9,739 bases of DNA from an uncultured Gemmatimonadota bacterium (GCA_913009915.1 CAJVYZ010000061.1:1-9739); one strand, 5' to 3'. Counted from the stretch's first letter, positions 1 to 7,234 are shown. Program-made: numbers and translations. The notes: generated from the sequence alone by a model not told the origin.

Positions 1-46
1 CCCACCGAGATCTACACTCTTTCCCTACCCGACGCTCTTCCGATCT
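1..46 (+). other. Illumina TruSeq universal adapter (artefact)
   Basis: These bases match the 3' part of the Illumina universal adapter and end in the diagnostic GCTCTTCCGATCT, with about two mismatches (positions 1 and 29). They are library sequence, not genome. Any reading frame crossing position 46 carries artificial residues; on the minus strand the adapter yields the well-known artefact peptide GRASGRERV. Confidence 0.97.
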
Positions 47-194
47 CGGGCAGCGTGAAGTCCACCTTGGGAACCGATGCCTGCAGCTCCCAGCCCCGCA
101 GAGCCGATGCGTCCATCGAGGGCCGATCAGACACACAACCCGCGGCGACGCCCGAAATCAGCAGGGCGAGGGACAACGCCTTTGCTCCAGTCAT
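47..194 (-). CDS. Truncated lipoprotein, possibly SCO/SenC-like (3' end cut by adapter)
   Basis: The first 49 residues of a minus-strand gene are visible before the adapter. The N-terminus is a short positively charged start, a hydrophobic stretch (residues 6-18) and a lipobox VAAGC with the lipid-accepting Cys at 20, so the product should be an exported lipoprotein. After the Cys comes a linker containing an ALRGWEL segment and then VDFTLP at 44-49. Spacing from the Cys to a DFTL motif is as seen in SCO1/SenC copper-chaperone or thioredoxin-like lipoproteins, where DFTL opens the thioredoxin fold. That assignment rests on a few residues only, because the CxxxC and His metal ligands would lie beyond the cut. 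The ATG overlaps the stop of the upstream NRAMP gene as ATGA (191-194), which points to translational coupling. Other redoxin-type or unrelated lipoproteins remain possible. Confidence 0.6.
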
Positions 195-1452
195 AATATC
201 GACTGCAGGCGCGACACGACGAACACGATGGCCGTGCCACCGAGGAGCACGAGGCCAACGTAGGCCAGCGCGCGAAGTTTCGGGCCAGGGCGATGTTCCT
301 CGGGCACTTCCGCAGACGTCACCACACGCAGATTCAGCCAGCCGAGAATCGGAGCGGTGAGGAACGCGAAGATCGTGGCGAAGTCCACCATGACGGCGAG
401 GTTGCCAACGAATCGCCACAGGACGAGCATCGTTGTTACGGCAAGTGCCGCGATGGCGACCCAGTACGCCCACCCCACCGGCGCGTCCCGCTCCAGCCCG
501 CCAGATGCTCGAAGATTCTGCACGCAACGATCCAGCGCCCGCGGGTATCCGTCGATGACCGTCAGCGACGTGGAGAACATCGTGGCGAAAACCGCCACGA
601 TTACGATGGGCCGCAACCACGCCCCTAGGGTGGTCGAGTACAACTCGACGAGCTGAACGCTGAATTGGGGCCCTGACACACTGAACTGTTCCCCCGAGCC
701 ATACATGACCGTCGCGCCGAGCAACAGAAACGCAAACGCCAGGATCGCCGTGCCGTAGTAGCCGATGTTGAAATCGAGCAGGGCAATTTTGACGGACGCG
801 TGTTCCCCTCCTCCCGGTCTTTCGCCAGGGTCCAGAGGGAATTCCAGACCGAGATGTCGATGGCCGAAGGCATCCAGCCCGCAAGGGCCAGGAGAAACGC
901 AAAGGGAATGGCGTCACTCAACTGCGGCACCAGGGCGACGGTGGCGAAATCGGCCCGGGGTAACGCCACCAACGCCGCGATCAGCGTCGACACACCCAGG
1001 GCGACGAGCACCAGCTTGATCACCTTGTCCAACAGGCGGAACCGGCCGGCAATGAGCATCGCGATACAGATCGCAAGCACGAGCGCACCGGAGAGCGGTA
1101 GCGGCCAGTCCACCCCGAAGGTGTAGGCCAGCAGAAACGCGGTGAACATCACAATCGCCGCCCAGACGATGACCGACGAGATAATCGTCAGCCCGAAGAA
1201 CAACCAGAGAGCCCACCGTCCGATGTTCCGGTAGCCTTCGACCAGACTGCGCCCGGTGGCGGCGGCGTAGCGCGGTCCGAACTCGAAGAACGGATACTTG
1301 AGAATCAGCGCCAGGAGGATGGTGCCGGCCAAGCCAAAACCGGCCACCGCCCCCGCGCGGGTGGATTGCACCAGGTGGGACACGCCGATGGCCGCCCCGG
1401 CCCACAGGAGCCCCGGGCCGAAACTCTTCCAGAAGGAGGAGGGAGAGGGCAT
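191..1452 (-). pseudogene. NRAMP-superfamily divalent metal transporter, frameshifted
   Basis: Two overlapping minus-strand frames together encode one polytopic membrane protein. Codons 1-216 (from ATG at 1452) read in one frame through FGPGLLWAGAAIGVSHLVQS to WNSLWTLAKDREEG. The rest (KIALLDFNIGYYGTAILAF onward to the TGA at 191) reads in another. The switch lies at a CCCC run (805-808 on the plus strand). Restoring one base there gives a continuous 420-residue protein, the usual length for bacterial NRAMP transporters, with about 11 hydrophobic segments. In the region equivalent to TM1 the canonical DPGN is absent (GVSHLVQSTRAGA, residues 23-35), and in the TM6 region the canonical MPH reads MPSAID (194-199). 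The metal specificity is therefore not predictable as Mn/Fe. The break may be a real mutation or a sequencing error; the intact reading on both sides and the adapter-laden contig favour error. No clear Shine-Dalgarno precedes the ATG. Confidence 0.85.
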
Positions 1453-1504
1453 GGACGGGAAGATATTCGGCTGGGAGGTGGTGGCTAGCGGGTGGGGTGG
1501 GGAG

Positions 1505-1678
1505 AGGGGTAAGGAGGGCTAAGAGGGCTAAGAGGGCTAAGAGGGAAAAGAGGGAAAACCAGCAGCCGGTGGACACCGTCGTCTGGGAGCCATAACTTCA
1601 AGCACAGTTGACAGCCCATAGCATACCCAACCTCTTAGCCCTCTTAGCCCTCTTTTCCCTCTTAGCCCTCTTTACCTC
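1505..1678. repeat. Paired inverted 9-nt tandem repeats (element A)
   Basis: The left arm (1505-1559) is about six 9-nt units: AGGGGTAAG, then AGGGCTAAG three times, AGGGAAAAG and AGGGAAAAC. The right arm (1634-1678) is about five units of the reverse complement: CTTAGCCCT at 1634, 1643 and 1661, the variant CTTTTCCCT at 1652, and a degenerate CTTTACCTC. The same two unit variants occur on both arms. Bases 1530-1554 are a perfect 25-nt inverted copy of 1648-1672. The 70-nt core between the arms contains CAGTTGACAG at 1605-1614. The element sits between the divergent NRAMP gene and the rightward genes. Confidence 0.9.
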
Positions 1679-1680
1679 CC

Positions 1681-1839
1681 ATGGATCTTCCTTTCATCGA
1701 ATCCGCCGGCCCTTACTTCGTCCTCGTCGGGGTGCTCGTCGCCGGCAGCACTCTTCTCGCCGGGTACGTGCTCGACTGGATCCGGTCGGACCGGGTGGGC
1801 CCCGGGCCGCTCAACGGGCGGTCGCAGACGCCTTCCTGA
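1681..1839 (+). CDS. Possible 52-residue single-pass membrane protein
   Basis: An ATG at 1681 opens 52 codons ending in TGA at 1837-1839. Residues 11-31 (PYFVLVGVLVAGSTLLAGYVL) form one convincing transmembrane segment, after a short acidic N-terminus and before an Arg/Asp-containing tail rich in Gly and Pro. Third codon positions are mostly G or C, as in the other genes here. The ATG follows the C-rich arm of element A directly, and no Shine-Dalgarno precedes it, so translation would be leaderless or driven by another signal. No family is recognised. It could be a small membrane protein, the remnant of a longer gene, or chance. Confidence 0.45.
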   Translation: MDLPFIESAGPYFVLVGVLVAGSTLLAGYVLDWIRSDRVGPGPLNGRSQTPS

Positions 1840-2075
1840 CCCTTGGCAAGAAAAATCACGATCAAATAACGCTCGCTGGTCATTATTTCCGGGTCGTTCG
1901 GTGGCAGTCCTCTATCGCCTCGACCGGAGCGGCGCATGCGGTGATGCCCTCCTGTCGGGGTCTATCGCACGCTACCTGGAGTCGGTCAAGGGAGAGTCAA
2001 GGCATCGTCAGCTAGTCCTGTGGCAAGCGGCAAATGGACATGGCCCGCGCTCGATCGGTACCCAGGCCAGCAAAC

Positions 2076-2082
2076 GGAGGAG
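2076..2082 (+). promoter_or_regulatory. Ribosome binding site for the RecQ-family gene
   Basis: GGAGGAG lies 13 nt before the GTG at 2096, which is in the helicase frame. A nearer GTG at 2088 is out of frame and leads to a shadow reading. The spacing is long but this is the only good Shine-Dalgarno close to where family homology starts, so it supports 2096 over the in-frame ATG at 1901. Confidence 0.5.
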
Positions 2083-2095
2083 CTACCGTGCTCCC

Positions 2096-3451
2096 GTGGC
2101 CAACCCGCTCCCCGACCGGTTCGCCGAGGCCCACGCTCTCCTGCGGCGGCACTTCGGCTTTCCCGGGTTCCGGCCCGCCCAGCGGCGGGTACTCCAGTCC
2201 GTCCTGCTCGGCCGCGACACGCTGGCCGTTCTCCCCACGGGCGGCGGCAAGTCGCTGTGCTTCCAGGTTCCCGCGCTGATGCTCAGCGGGCTCACCATCG
2301 TAGTGTCTCCCCTGATCGCCTTGATGCAGGACCAAGTGGCTGCCGGTCGATCCAAGGGCATCCCCGCCGCGGCGCTCAACAGCACCATGAAGGCAGCCGA
2401 GCAACGGAGCGTAATGAAGGGGGTGATCGAGGGACACATCCGCTTGCTCTACCTCGCGCCGGAGCGTCTTCCTCGCGTGGTGGAGGAGTTGCGCCAACAC
2501 GCCGTCCGCTGTGCCCTGTTGGCGGTAGACGAGGCCCACTGCATTTCCGAGTGGGGCCACGACTTCCGGCCCTCGTACCGGCGTCTCAGACAACGGCGCG
2601 CCCGGCTGGGCTTCCCCCAGGTGTTGGCGCTCACCGGGAGTGCCACGCCCGCCGTGCGCCAGGACATCCTCGCCTCGCTCGGCATGCCCGAAGGGGTAGT
2701 GCACGTGGCGTCGTTCGACCGGCCCAACATCTGGTTCGGTGTCGCCCGGCCCAAGTCCGAGCCTCACCGTTTGGCGCTCCTCAAGCAAGCCCTCCGGGCG
2801 GAGACCAGCATGACGTTGGTGTACGCTCCGACACGGTCGCTGTGCGAGGCGCTGTCGAAGGAAATCAACAGGGCGGGGATCCTGGCCCGGCCGTTCCACG
2901 CCGGATTGACGGTGGAAGAGCGGAAGGACACGCTCGAGCGGTTCCTGACCGACCGGGTGGCCACCGTGGTGGCCACGTCGGCGTTCGGCATGGGCATCGA
3001 TAAAGCCGATGTGCGCTTGGTGGTGAATTGGTCAATGCCCGCCACGCAGGAGGCGTACTATCAGGAAGCCGGGCGTGGGGGTCGTGACGGTGGGCCGGCC
3101 AGGGCGGTGATGTTGTACCGACGGGGCGACGCCGAGTTCCACCGGCTGCAGTTGGGCGTCACCTTCCCGCCGCGGCGTGTGCTCGAGGCCATCTGGAGCG
3201 GCAGAACCACCGGCATACCGGACAACGTCGTCGAATCCGCCAGCCGGCTGGTGCGCGAGCTCAGGCCCGAGCACGGGCCGGTCGATTGGGCGCCGATACG
3301 GCGGCGGATCCAAGCGGCTCGCCGCCGGCTGGCCACCATGGAGCGGTACGGGTCGGCGAGACGCTGCCGGCGGAGAACGTTGGTGGGGTATTTCGGGGAG
3401 GCGCTGAAGTCGTGTTCGGGCTGCGATAGGTGTCGGCCTCGAGCCAATTGA
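2096..3451 (+). CDS. recQ: RecQ-family ATP-dependent DNA helicase, short form
   Basis: This superfamily 2 3'-5' DNA helicase unwinds DNA in repair and replication restart. With the GTG at 2096 as residue 1, the motifs in order are: FRPAQ aromatic/Q motif (25-29), Walker A PTGGGKS with Lys52, motif Ia SPLIALMQDQ (71-80), DEAH (145-148) followed by the RecQ-typical CISEWGHDFRPSY, motif III TGSATP, FDRPN, motif V FGMGIDKADVR, and motif VI QEAGRGGRD (323-331). The C-terminus carries the RecQ zinc motif with Cys424, 440, 443 and 446 around YFGE, then stops at 451 residues. The winged-helix and HRDC domains of the roughly 600-residue E. coli enzyme are absent. The frame is open back to an ATG at 1901, but those 65 extra residues do not resemble the family. 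The 256 bases at 1840-2095 hold no other gene I can support. Confidence 0.92.
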   Translation: MANPLPDRFAEAHALLRRHFGFPGFRPAQRRVLQSVLLGRDTLAVLPTGGGKSLCFQVPALMLSGLTIVVSPLIALMQDQVAAGRSKGIPAAALNSTMKAAEQRSVMKGVIEGHIRLLYLAPERLPRVVEELRQHAVRCALLAVDEAHCISEWGHDFRPSYRRLRQRRARLGFPQVLALTGSATPAVRQDILASLGMPEGVVHVASFDRPNIWFGVARPKSEPHRLALLKQALRAETSMTLVYAPTRSLCEALSKEINRAGILARPFHAGLTVEERKDTLERFLTDRVATVVATSAFGMGIDKADVRLVVNWSMPATQEAYYQEAGRGGRDGGPARAVMLYRRGDAEFHRLQLGVTFPPRRVLEAIWSGRTTGIPDNVVESASRLVRELRPEHGPVDWAPIRRRIQAARRRLATMERYGSARRCRRRTLVGYFGEALKSCSGCDRCRPRAN

Positions 3452-3468
3452 GGCGCCGAGGCTGGCGC
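3452..3468 (+). terminator. Hairpin just after the recQ stop
   Basis: GGCGCC at 3452-3457 and 3463-3468 form a 6-bp stem with a 6-nt loop directly after the TGA. No T-run follows, so it is a weak candidate for an intrinsic terminator and may only stabilise the 3' end. Confidence 0.3.
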
Positions 3469-3511
3469 CCTGGAGGCACCTAGTCTATGATAGGCAAGGG
3501 AAGGGCCTCTC

Positions 3512-4180
3512 ATGCCGAGAATGGCACTCTACATCCTCCTCGCTTTCTGCGCCGCTTGCGCCACCCCCGACGACCCCGTGGCGCCGGCCCCCGACCAGCC
3601 GCGCTTCACCGTGACCGGCGTGGTGTACGATTCTCTGGCCTCCCACGTCGGGCCGAGGCAGGTCGCGCCTGCAGTGCGCGTATCGGTCAACGGCGTGGTG
3701 GCCATCACCGACCTGCAGGGCCGCTTCACCATCACACAAGTGCTCGGCGGGTCCCACGTGCCGTTCGAACTGCTGAGTCTGGAGTACGAACCTTACACGG
3801 GCACCATGCGCCTCGATCGCGACCTGACGGTGTTCCTCCCCCTCCGGCGCCTGGCGCCCCTGATGACGGCCTTCTTCCCCGCCGGTGACAGCACACGATT
3901 CATCGTAGTGGATCTGCAGAGCCGCAAGACGGTCGAGCGCTGGCAGCGGACCCGGGCGACCATGGGCACAGGGACGGCCCAGTGGACCCAGTTTGGGGAC
4001 CAATGGGTCTGGACTCCGATCGATATCCTTACCTGGATGGTCTCCATGCCCAACACCGCAGGAGCGGAGGAATTCCGCTTCGACATTCACGACGCGACGG
4101 GGTCCGTGTCCCACGCCGTTTGCCGGGTCGACAGTGGGTGCGATCACCTGGGGCTGATCGAGACCGATTCCGGATCGTGA
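3512..4180 (+). CDS. Exported lipoprotein with carboxypeptidase-regulatory-like domain
   Basis: The 222-residue protein begins with a short hydrophobic signal (residues 4-15) and a CAAC lipobox, with the likely lipidated Cys at 16, then a Pro/Asp-rich linker. Residues 31-115 resemble a carboxypeptidase-regulatory-like beta sandwich: an FTVTGVVYD strand, a variable loop, then VRVSVNGVVAITDLQGRFTI, where the D-x-x-G-x-F turn is typical of the fold. The C-terminal half (about 117-222) is unrecognised; it contains a Trp-rich patch around WTQFGDQWVW and a Cys pair (AVCRVDSGC). It likely acts at the cell envelope. A purine-rich AAGGGAAGGG (3496-3505) precedes the ATG at 3512; an ATG at 3521 is an alternative. 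Its TGA overlaps the GTG of the peptidase gene (GTGA, 4177-4180), suggesting coupled translation. Function unknown. Confidence 0.75.
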   Translation: MPRMALYILLAFCAACATPDDPVAPAPDQPRFTVTGVVYDSLASHVGPRQVAPAVRVSVNGVVAITDLQGRFTITQVLGGSHVPFELLSLEYEPYTGTMRLDRDLTVFLPLRRLAPLMTAFFPAGDSTRFIVVDLQSRKTVERWQRTRATMGTGTAQWTQFGDQWVWTPIDILTWMVSMPNTAGAEEFRFDIHDATGSVSHAVCRVDSGCDHLGLIETDSGS

Positions 4181-5331
4181 ATCGCCTTCGTCAGCCGTCG
4201 GTGTCCACGAGCAGCTTGTTCCTCGCGGCGGCTCTCGCTGCGGGGGCCACCGCAGCGCTCTCGGCCCAGCAACGGGCCCGCGACCTGGGAGTCGCTCCCG
4301 GGGTGTTCACTCCGGGGCCCCTCAACGCCATCACCGACGTGAGCGGTGTGCGGGTCGGTCACGAGACCATCATCGAGGGCGACACGGTCCGCACCGGCGT
4401 CACCGTCATCGTGCCGCACGACGGCAATCCCTACTTCGACCGGGTCCCCGCCGCCATCGTCGTCGGTAACGGCTACGGCAAGCTCCTGGGTGTTACCCAA
4501 GTAGATGAACTGGGCGAACTGGAGACACCGATTCTGCTGACGTGCACCCTGTGCGTCTGGCGGGCCGCCGATGCCATGGTCGCCTGGATGCTGGCCCGCC
4601 CCGGCATGGAAGACGTACGCTCGCTCAACGCAGTCGTCGGCGAGACCAATGACGGTTACCTCAACGACATCCGCGTCCGCCCAGTCAGGCCGGAACACGT
4701 GGTGCGCGCCCTAGAGTCGGCGGCCACCGGCCCGGTGACGGAGGGGAGCGTCGGCGCTGGCACCGGAACCATCGCCTTCGGCTGGAAAGGCGGCATCGGC
4801 ACCTCGTCGCGGGAGTTGCCCGATGCCCTGGGCGGGTGGACGGTCGGGGTCCTGGTGCAGAGCAACTATGGCGGGGTGCTTCAGGTGATGGGCGCACCCG
4901 TCGGAAAAGAACTGGGCCGCTATGCCTACCGCCGGTTCGTCGAAGCCAACGCCGGCGACGGCAGCATCATGATCGTGGTCGCCACCGACGCGCCACTGGG
5001 CGAGCGCAACCTGCGCCGCCTGGCGGAACGGGCGCTCTTCGGTGTGGCGCGCACCGGGTCGTCCGCCTCGAACGGTTCGGGGGACTACGTAATCGCCTTC
5101 GCCACCCACCCCGATGTCCGCCGCCAAGACACCCGCGCCCCCCGCCACATCGCCGACCTCCCCAACTCCCTCATGTCTCCTTTGTTCCAGGCCACCATCG
5201 AAGCCACGGAAGAAGCGATTTACAACTCGATGTTCATGGCAACTGCGGTGACCGGACATTGGGGCACGGTCGAGCCGCTGCCGCTCGACGAGGTGGCGGA
5301 TGTTCTCCGGAAGCACGGCGTTATCGACTGA
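4177..5331 (+). CDS. P1 (DmpA/S58) family peptidase, secreted
   Basis: This 384-residue protein belongs to the self-processing Ntn-like aminopeptidases of the DmpA/BapA family, which release N-terminal residues, often D- or beta-amino acids, from peptides. The start is the GTG at 4177. It gives a signal peptide with a hydrophobic core at 14-28 and a likely cleavage after LSA (28-30), so the mature enzyme is periplasmic or secreted. Family signatures follow: LNAITDVSGVRVGH (49-62), VVGNGYGK (95-102), ETNDGYLNDI (156-165), and TEGSVGAGTGT (188-198), where autocleavage between Gly190 and Ser191 would expose Ser191 as the nucleophile of the beta chain. KGGIGTSSRELP and VQSNYGG follow as expected. 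The length matches DmpA (about 375 residues) plus a signal peptide. It overlaps the upstream lipoprotein gene by 4 nt. Substrate unknown; beta-aminopeptidase or D-aminopeptidase activity are both possible. Confidence 0.9.
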   Translation: MNRLRQPSVSTSSLFLAAALAAGATAALSAQQRARDLGVAPGVFTPGPLNAITDVSGVRVGHETIIEGDTVRTGVTVIVPHDGNPYFDRVPAAIVVGNGYGKLLGVTQVDELGELETPILLTCTLCVWRAADAMVAWMLARPGMEDVRSLNAVVGETNDGYLNDIRVRPVRPEHVVRALESAATGPVTEGSVGAGTGTIAFGWKGGIGTSSRELPDALGGWTVGVLVQSNYGGVLQVMGAPVGKELGRYAYRRFVEANAGDGSIMIVVATDAPLGERNLRRLAERALFGVARTGSSASNGSGDYVIAFATHPDVRRQDTRAPRHIADLPNSLMSPLFQATIEATEEAIYNSMFMATAVTGHWGTVEPLPLDEVADVLRKHGVID

Positions 5332-5334
5332 AGG

Positions 5335-5460
5335 GGGCGTAGGACGTAGGGCGTAGGGCGTAGGCCATCGGACCCAGGCTGGCTATTACCGCCCATTACC
5401 GCCTCTACCGCCCGTCCGCCCTTACCGCCTTACCGCCCTACCGCCCTACCGCCTTACCAC
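5335..5460. repeat. Paired G-rich / C-rich short tandem repeats (element B)
   Basis: The left arm starts 3 nt after the peptidase stop codon and has four 7-nt units, GGGCGTA, GGACGTA, GGGCGTA and GGGCGTA (5335-5362). After a core of about 22 nt, the right arm (about 5386-5460) holds around nine copies of TACCGCC(C/T) with period 8-10. The arms are approximately complementary: GTAGGGCG at 5346-5353 pairs with CGCCCTAC at 5434-5441 or 5442-5449, but the right unit has one base more. The layout matches elements A and C with a different unit. The remaining gap to 5529 shows no gene and no evident promoter. Confidence 0.85.
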
Positions 5461-5529
5461 CCATATTCCGGAACATTTCGATCCCCTCTCGGCTATCCGA
5501 GCGCCCCCAACCCTTCGAGCGCCTCAATA

Positions 5530-6753
5530 ATGGACGACAGCCTGTATTTCAGCGAGCACCACCTGCAGGTCCGCGACATGGTACGCGAGTTTGCCGAGAC
5601 CGAAATCGCCCCCGTGGCGCGTGAGCTCGACCGCACCCAAGAATTCCTCTGGGAAAACGTCGCCAAGATGGGTGAACTCGGCCTCCTCGGTGTGCCGTGG
5701 GACGAGGACCTCGGCGGCGCCGGAATGGACCAGTTGTGCTATTACATCACCATCCACGAGCTGGCCAAGGTAGACGCCAGCCACGGGCTGACGGTCAGCG
5801 CCCACACCAATCTGGGCACCAGCCCCATCGTCGAGTTCGGCACCGACGAACAACGGAAGGCCTACGTGCCGCTCCTCGCCAGCGGCCAGGTACTCGGCGG
5901 CTTCGGGCTCACCGAGCCCGGAGCCGGGAGCGACGCCGGCGGCACGGTTACCACGGCCGAGGACAAAGGCGACCACTATTTGCTGAACGGGAGCAAGAAC
6001 TTCATTACCCACGCCGGGGTCGGCGAGATCTTCTCGGTCACCGCCAAGACCGATCCGTCGGCCAAAGGCGGCCGGGGCATCACCAGCTTCATCATCACCA
6101 AGGACACCGTCGACCTCGAGCGCTGCGCCGAGGTGGGTGTGGGCCACGCGGCCGATCTCCCCAAGACGCCCGGCGTCAGGGCAGGGAAGAAGGAAGACAA
6201 GATGGGCTGGCGGTCCAGCGACACCCGGGAACTGATTTTCGAGGATGCCGTGGTGCCCAAGGAGAACGTGCTCGGCCCCGTGGGGGACGGCTTCAAGAAC
6301 TTCCTGCAGACGCTGGACGCCGGCCGGATCGGCATCGCCGCTCTCAGCCTGGGGATCGCCGAGGGGGCTTACCTGAAGGCGCTGGAATACGCCGGGGTCC
6401 GCAAGCAGTTCGGCCGGTTCATCGGCAGTTTTCAGGGGATCTCCTTCCAGCTGGCCGACATGGCCATGGAGATCGAGGCCGGGACCCACCTGCTGTACCA
6501 GGCGGCCTGGCTCAAGCAGAACGGCAAGCCCTTCAAGAAGGAAGCGGCCATGGCCAAGCTATACTGCTCGGAATTGGCCATGCGGACCACCACCAAGGCT
6601 GTCCAGATCTTCGGCGGCTACGGTTACACCACGGAATACCCCGTGGAGCGCATGATGCGGGACGCCAAGGTTTGTGAGATCGGCGAGGGGACCAGCGAGA
6701 TTCAGCGGCTGGTCATTGCCCGCGAGATCCTGGGCCCGGCGATCGACGGATGA
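5530..6753 (+). CDS. Acyl-CoA dehydrogenase
   Basis: This flavoprotein oxidises an acyl-CoA at the alpha-beta bond using FAD, passing electrons to an electron-transfer flavoprotein, in fatty acid or branched-chain amino acid breakdown. The 407 residues cover the whole family: an N-terminal helical domain, [13 protein letters not shown] (124-136) at the FAD/substrate site, [17 protein letters not shown] (219-235) in the beta domain, RKQFGRFI (291-298), and the C-terminal [21 protein letters not shown] (360-380). The catalytic base is Glu386 in EGTSE, placed as in short-chain enzymes such as butyryl-CoA dehydrogenase. The protein is about 20-25 residues longer than usual owing to an insertion at roughly 192-211, between IITKDT and the [13 protein letters not shown] strand. 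There is no Shine-Dalgarno before the ATG at 5530, but the start agrees with the family. Chain-length specificity cannot be read from the sequence. Confidence 0.93.
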   Translation: MDDSLYFSEHHLQVRDMVREFAETEIAPVARELDRTQEFLWENVAKMGELGLLGVPWDEDLGGAGMDQLCYYITIHELAKVDASHGLTVSAHTNLGTSPIVEFGTDEQRKAYVPLLASGQVLGGFGLTEPGAGSDAGGTVTTAEDKGDHYLLNGSKNFITHAGVGEIFSVTAKTDPSAKGGRGITSFIITKDTVDLERCAEVGVGHAADLPKTPGVRAGKKEDKMGWRSSDTRELIFEDAVVPKENVLGPVGDGFKNFLQTLDAGRIGIAALSLGIAEGAYLKALEYAGVRKQFGRFIGSFQGISFQLADMAMEIEAGTHLLYQAAWLKQNGKPFKKEAAMAKLYCSELAMRTTTKAVQIFGGYGYTTEYPVERMMRDAKVCEIGEGTSEIQRLVIAREILGPAIDG

Positions 6754-6829
6754 AGCTGGGGCGGGTTGGTTTGCCCTAAGCTATGGATAAACATATCTTT
6801 AGGAACCATGCTGTCGGCGGTAGGCTTTG

Positions 6830-6857
6830 TTGATCGTTTCTTATTGAAACGTATGAG
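6830..6857 (+). promoter_or_regulatory. Candidate promoter for the ribonuclease gene
   Basis: TTGATC (6830-6835) and TATGAG (6852-6857) are separated by 16 nt; each matches the sigma70 consensus at 4 of 6 positions. They lie in the only AT-rich patch of the gap. If used, the transcript would have a leader of about 370 nt. The hairpin at 6835-6851 occupies the spacer and could be an operator. Confidence 0.3.
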
Positions 6858-7221
6858 GGGTGGTCGGGTCGGGCCGGCCCCTTCCGTTGGCAGTCGGACA
6901 CGGACTTTCCGGCAGGCGCCAGGCTGGTTTGCCAAGCAGCGCCCGCTCCACCGGTGGCACGCGCCACCAACCCCACAGAGTTCAGTGGCAGGCAGGCCCG
7001 GCAGTGGCCCACCCCCTTGGGTGGCGGCTGTCTCACGCCTGCATCGCATACGATATCCAGCCACCCCGGCGTTCCCGGCCACCTGGCCAGGCGGTGGGGC
7101 GTGGGTATCGACCATGATCATGCCGCGGGACGCGTCGAGTGCGTTACCGCTGCTACCCTTACGAACCGGGGTCGGCCGGAGGCAGCCTAGCAGGGCTGGT
7201 CCGCCCGCGCCACCCATGGTT

Positions 7222-7225
7222 GGAG
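7222..7225 (+). promoter_or_regulatory. Ribosome binding site fixing the TTG start of the ribonuclease
   Basis: GGAG lies 9 nt before the TTG at 7235. The TTG is followed by KREILIN, the conserved N-terminus of RNase E/G proteins. The in-frame ATG at 7139 would add 32 residues with no family resemblance. Confidence 0.6.
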
Positions 7226-7234
7226 TTCACCACA

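Larger units (their letters stand above)
6754..7234 (+). other. Noncoding, palindrome-rich region / probable leader of the ribonuclease gene
   Basis: I see no convincing gene in these 481 bases; the open frames look like high-GC shadows. The first ~100 nt are AT-rich for this contig. They contain an imperfect hairpin (6775-6803, CCTAAG / CTTTAGG ends) that may end the acyl-CoA dehydrogenase transcript, and a perfect CGTTTC-TTATT-GAAACG hairpin (6835-6851). The GC-rich remainder has four perfect 10-nt palindromes: GGGCCGGCCC (6871), CCACCGGTGG (6948), CCTGGCCAGG (7082) and CATGATCATG (7113). It also has stem-loops 6953-6968 (GGTGGC/GCCACC) and 7009-7024 (CCACCC/GGGTGG). It does not match RNase P RNA, tmRNA, SRP RNA or a riboswitch that I can recognise. 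Confidence 0.5.

Noticed and set aside
12..917. 301-codon minus-strand frame starting at 917
   Set aside because: Only its last part (from ATG at 194) is a plausible gene, the truncated lipoprotein. The rest is an off-frame reading of the transporter, and the final residues are adapter.
1608..1640. TTGACA at 1608-1613 as a promoter for the rightward genes
   Set aside because: No -10-like hexamer occurs at 16-18 nt spacing; the downstream sequence is the C-rich repeat arm. The motif is better seen as part of the core 10-mer shared with element C.
1505..1678. Tandem repeats as a CRISPR array
   Set aside because: Units are 9 nt, directly abutting, without spacers, and arranged as inverted arms; no cas genes are present. 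The same holds for elements B and C.
1901..2095. ATG at 1901 as the RecQ start
   Set aside because: The 65 added residues do not resemble a RecQ N-terminus and no good ribosome binding site precedes this ATG, while GTG 2096 has GGAGGAG upstream and lies where homology begins.
3486..3491. TATGAT as a -10 element for the lipoprotein gene
   Set aside because: There is no -35-like sequence at proper spacing, and the implied start would fall on the ribosome binding site.
5524..6489. 321-codon open frame on the minus strand
   Set aside because: Antisense shadow of the acyl-CoA dehydrogenase gene.
6880..6930. Minus-strand GGAAAGTCC resembling RNase P RNA or a cobalamin riboswitch
   Set aside because: The other conserved blocks (such as the RNase P 3' P4 strand or the B12-box) are missing, and on that strand the RNA would lead into the antisense of acyl-CoA dehydrogenase.
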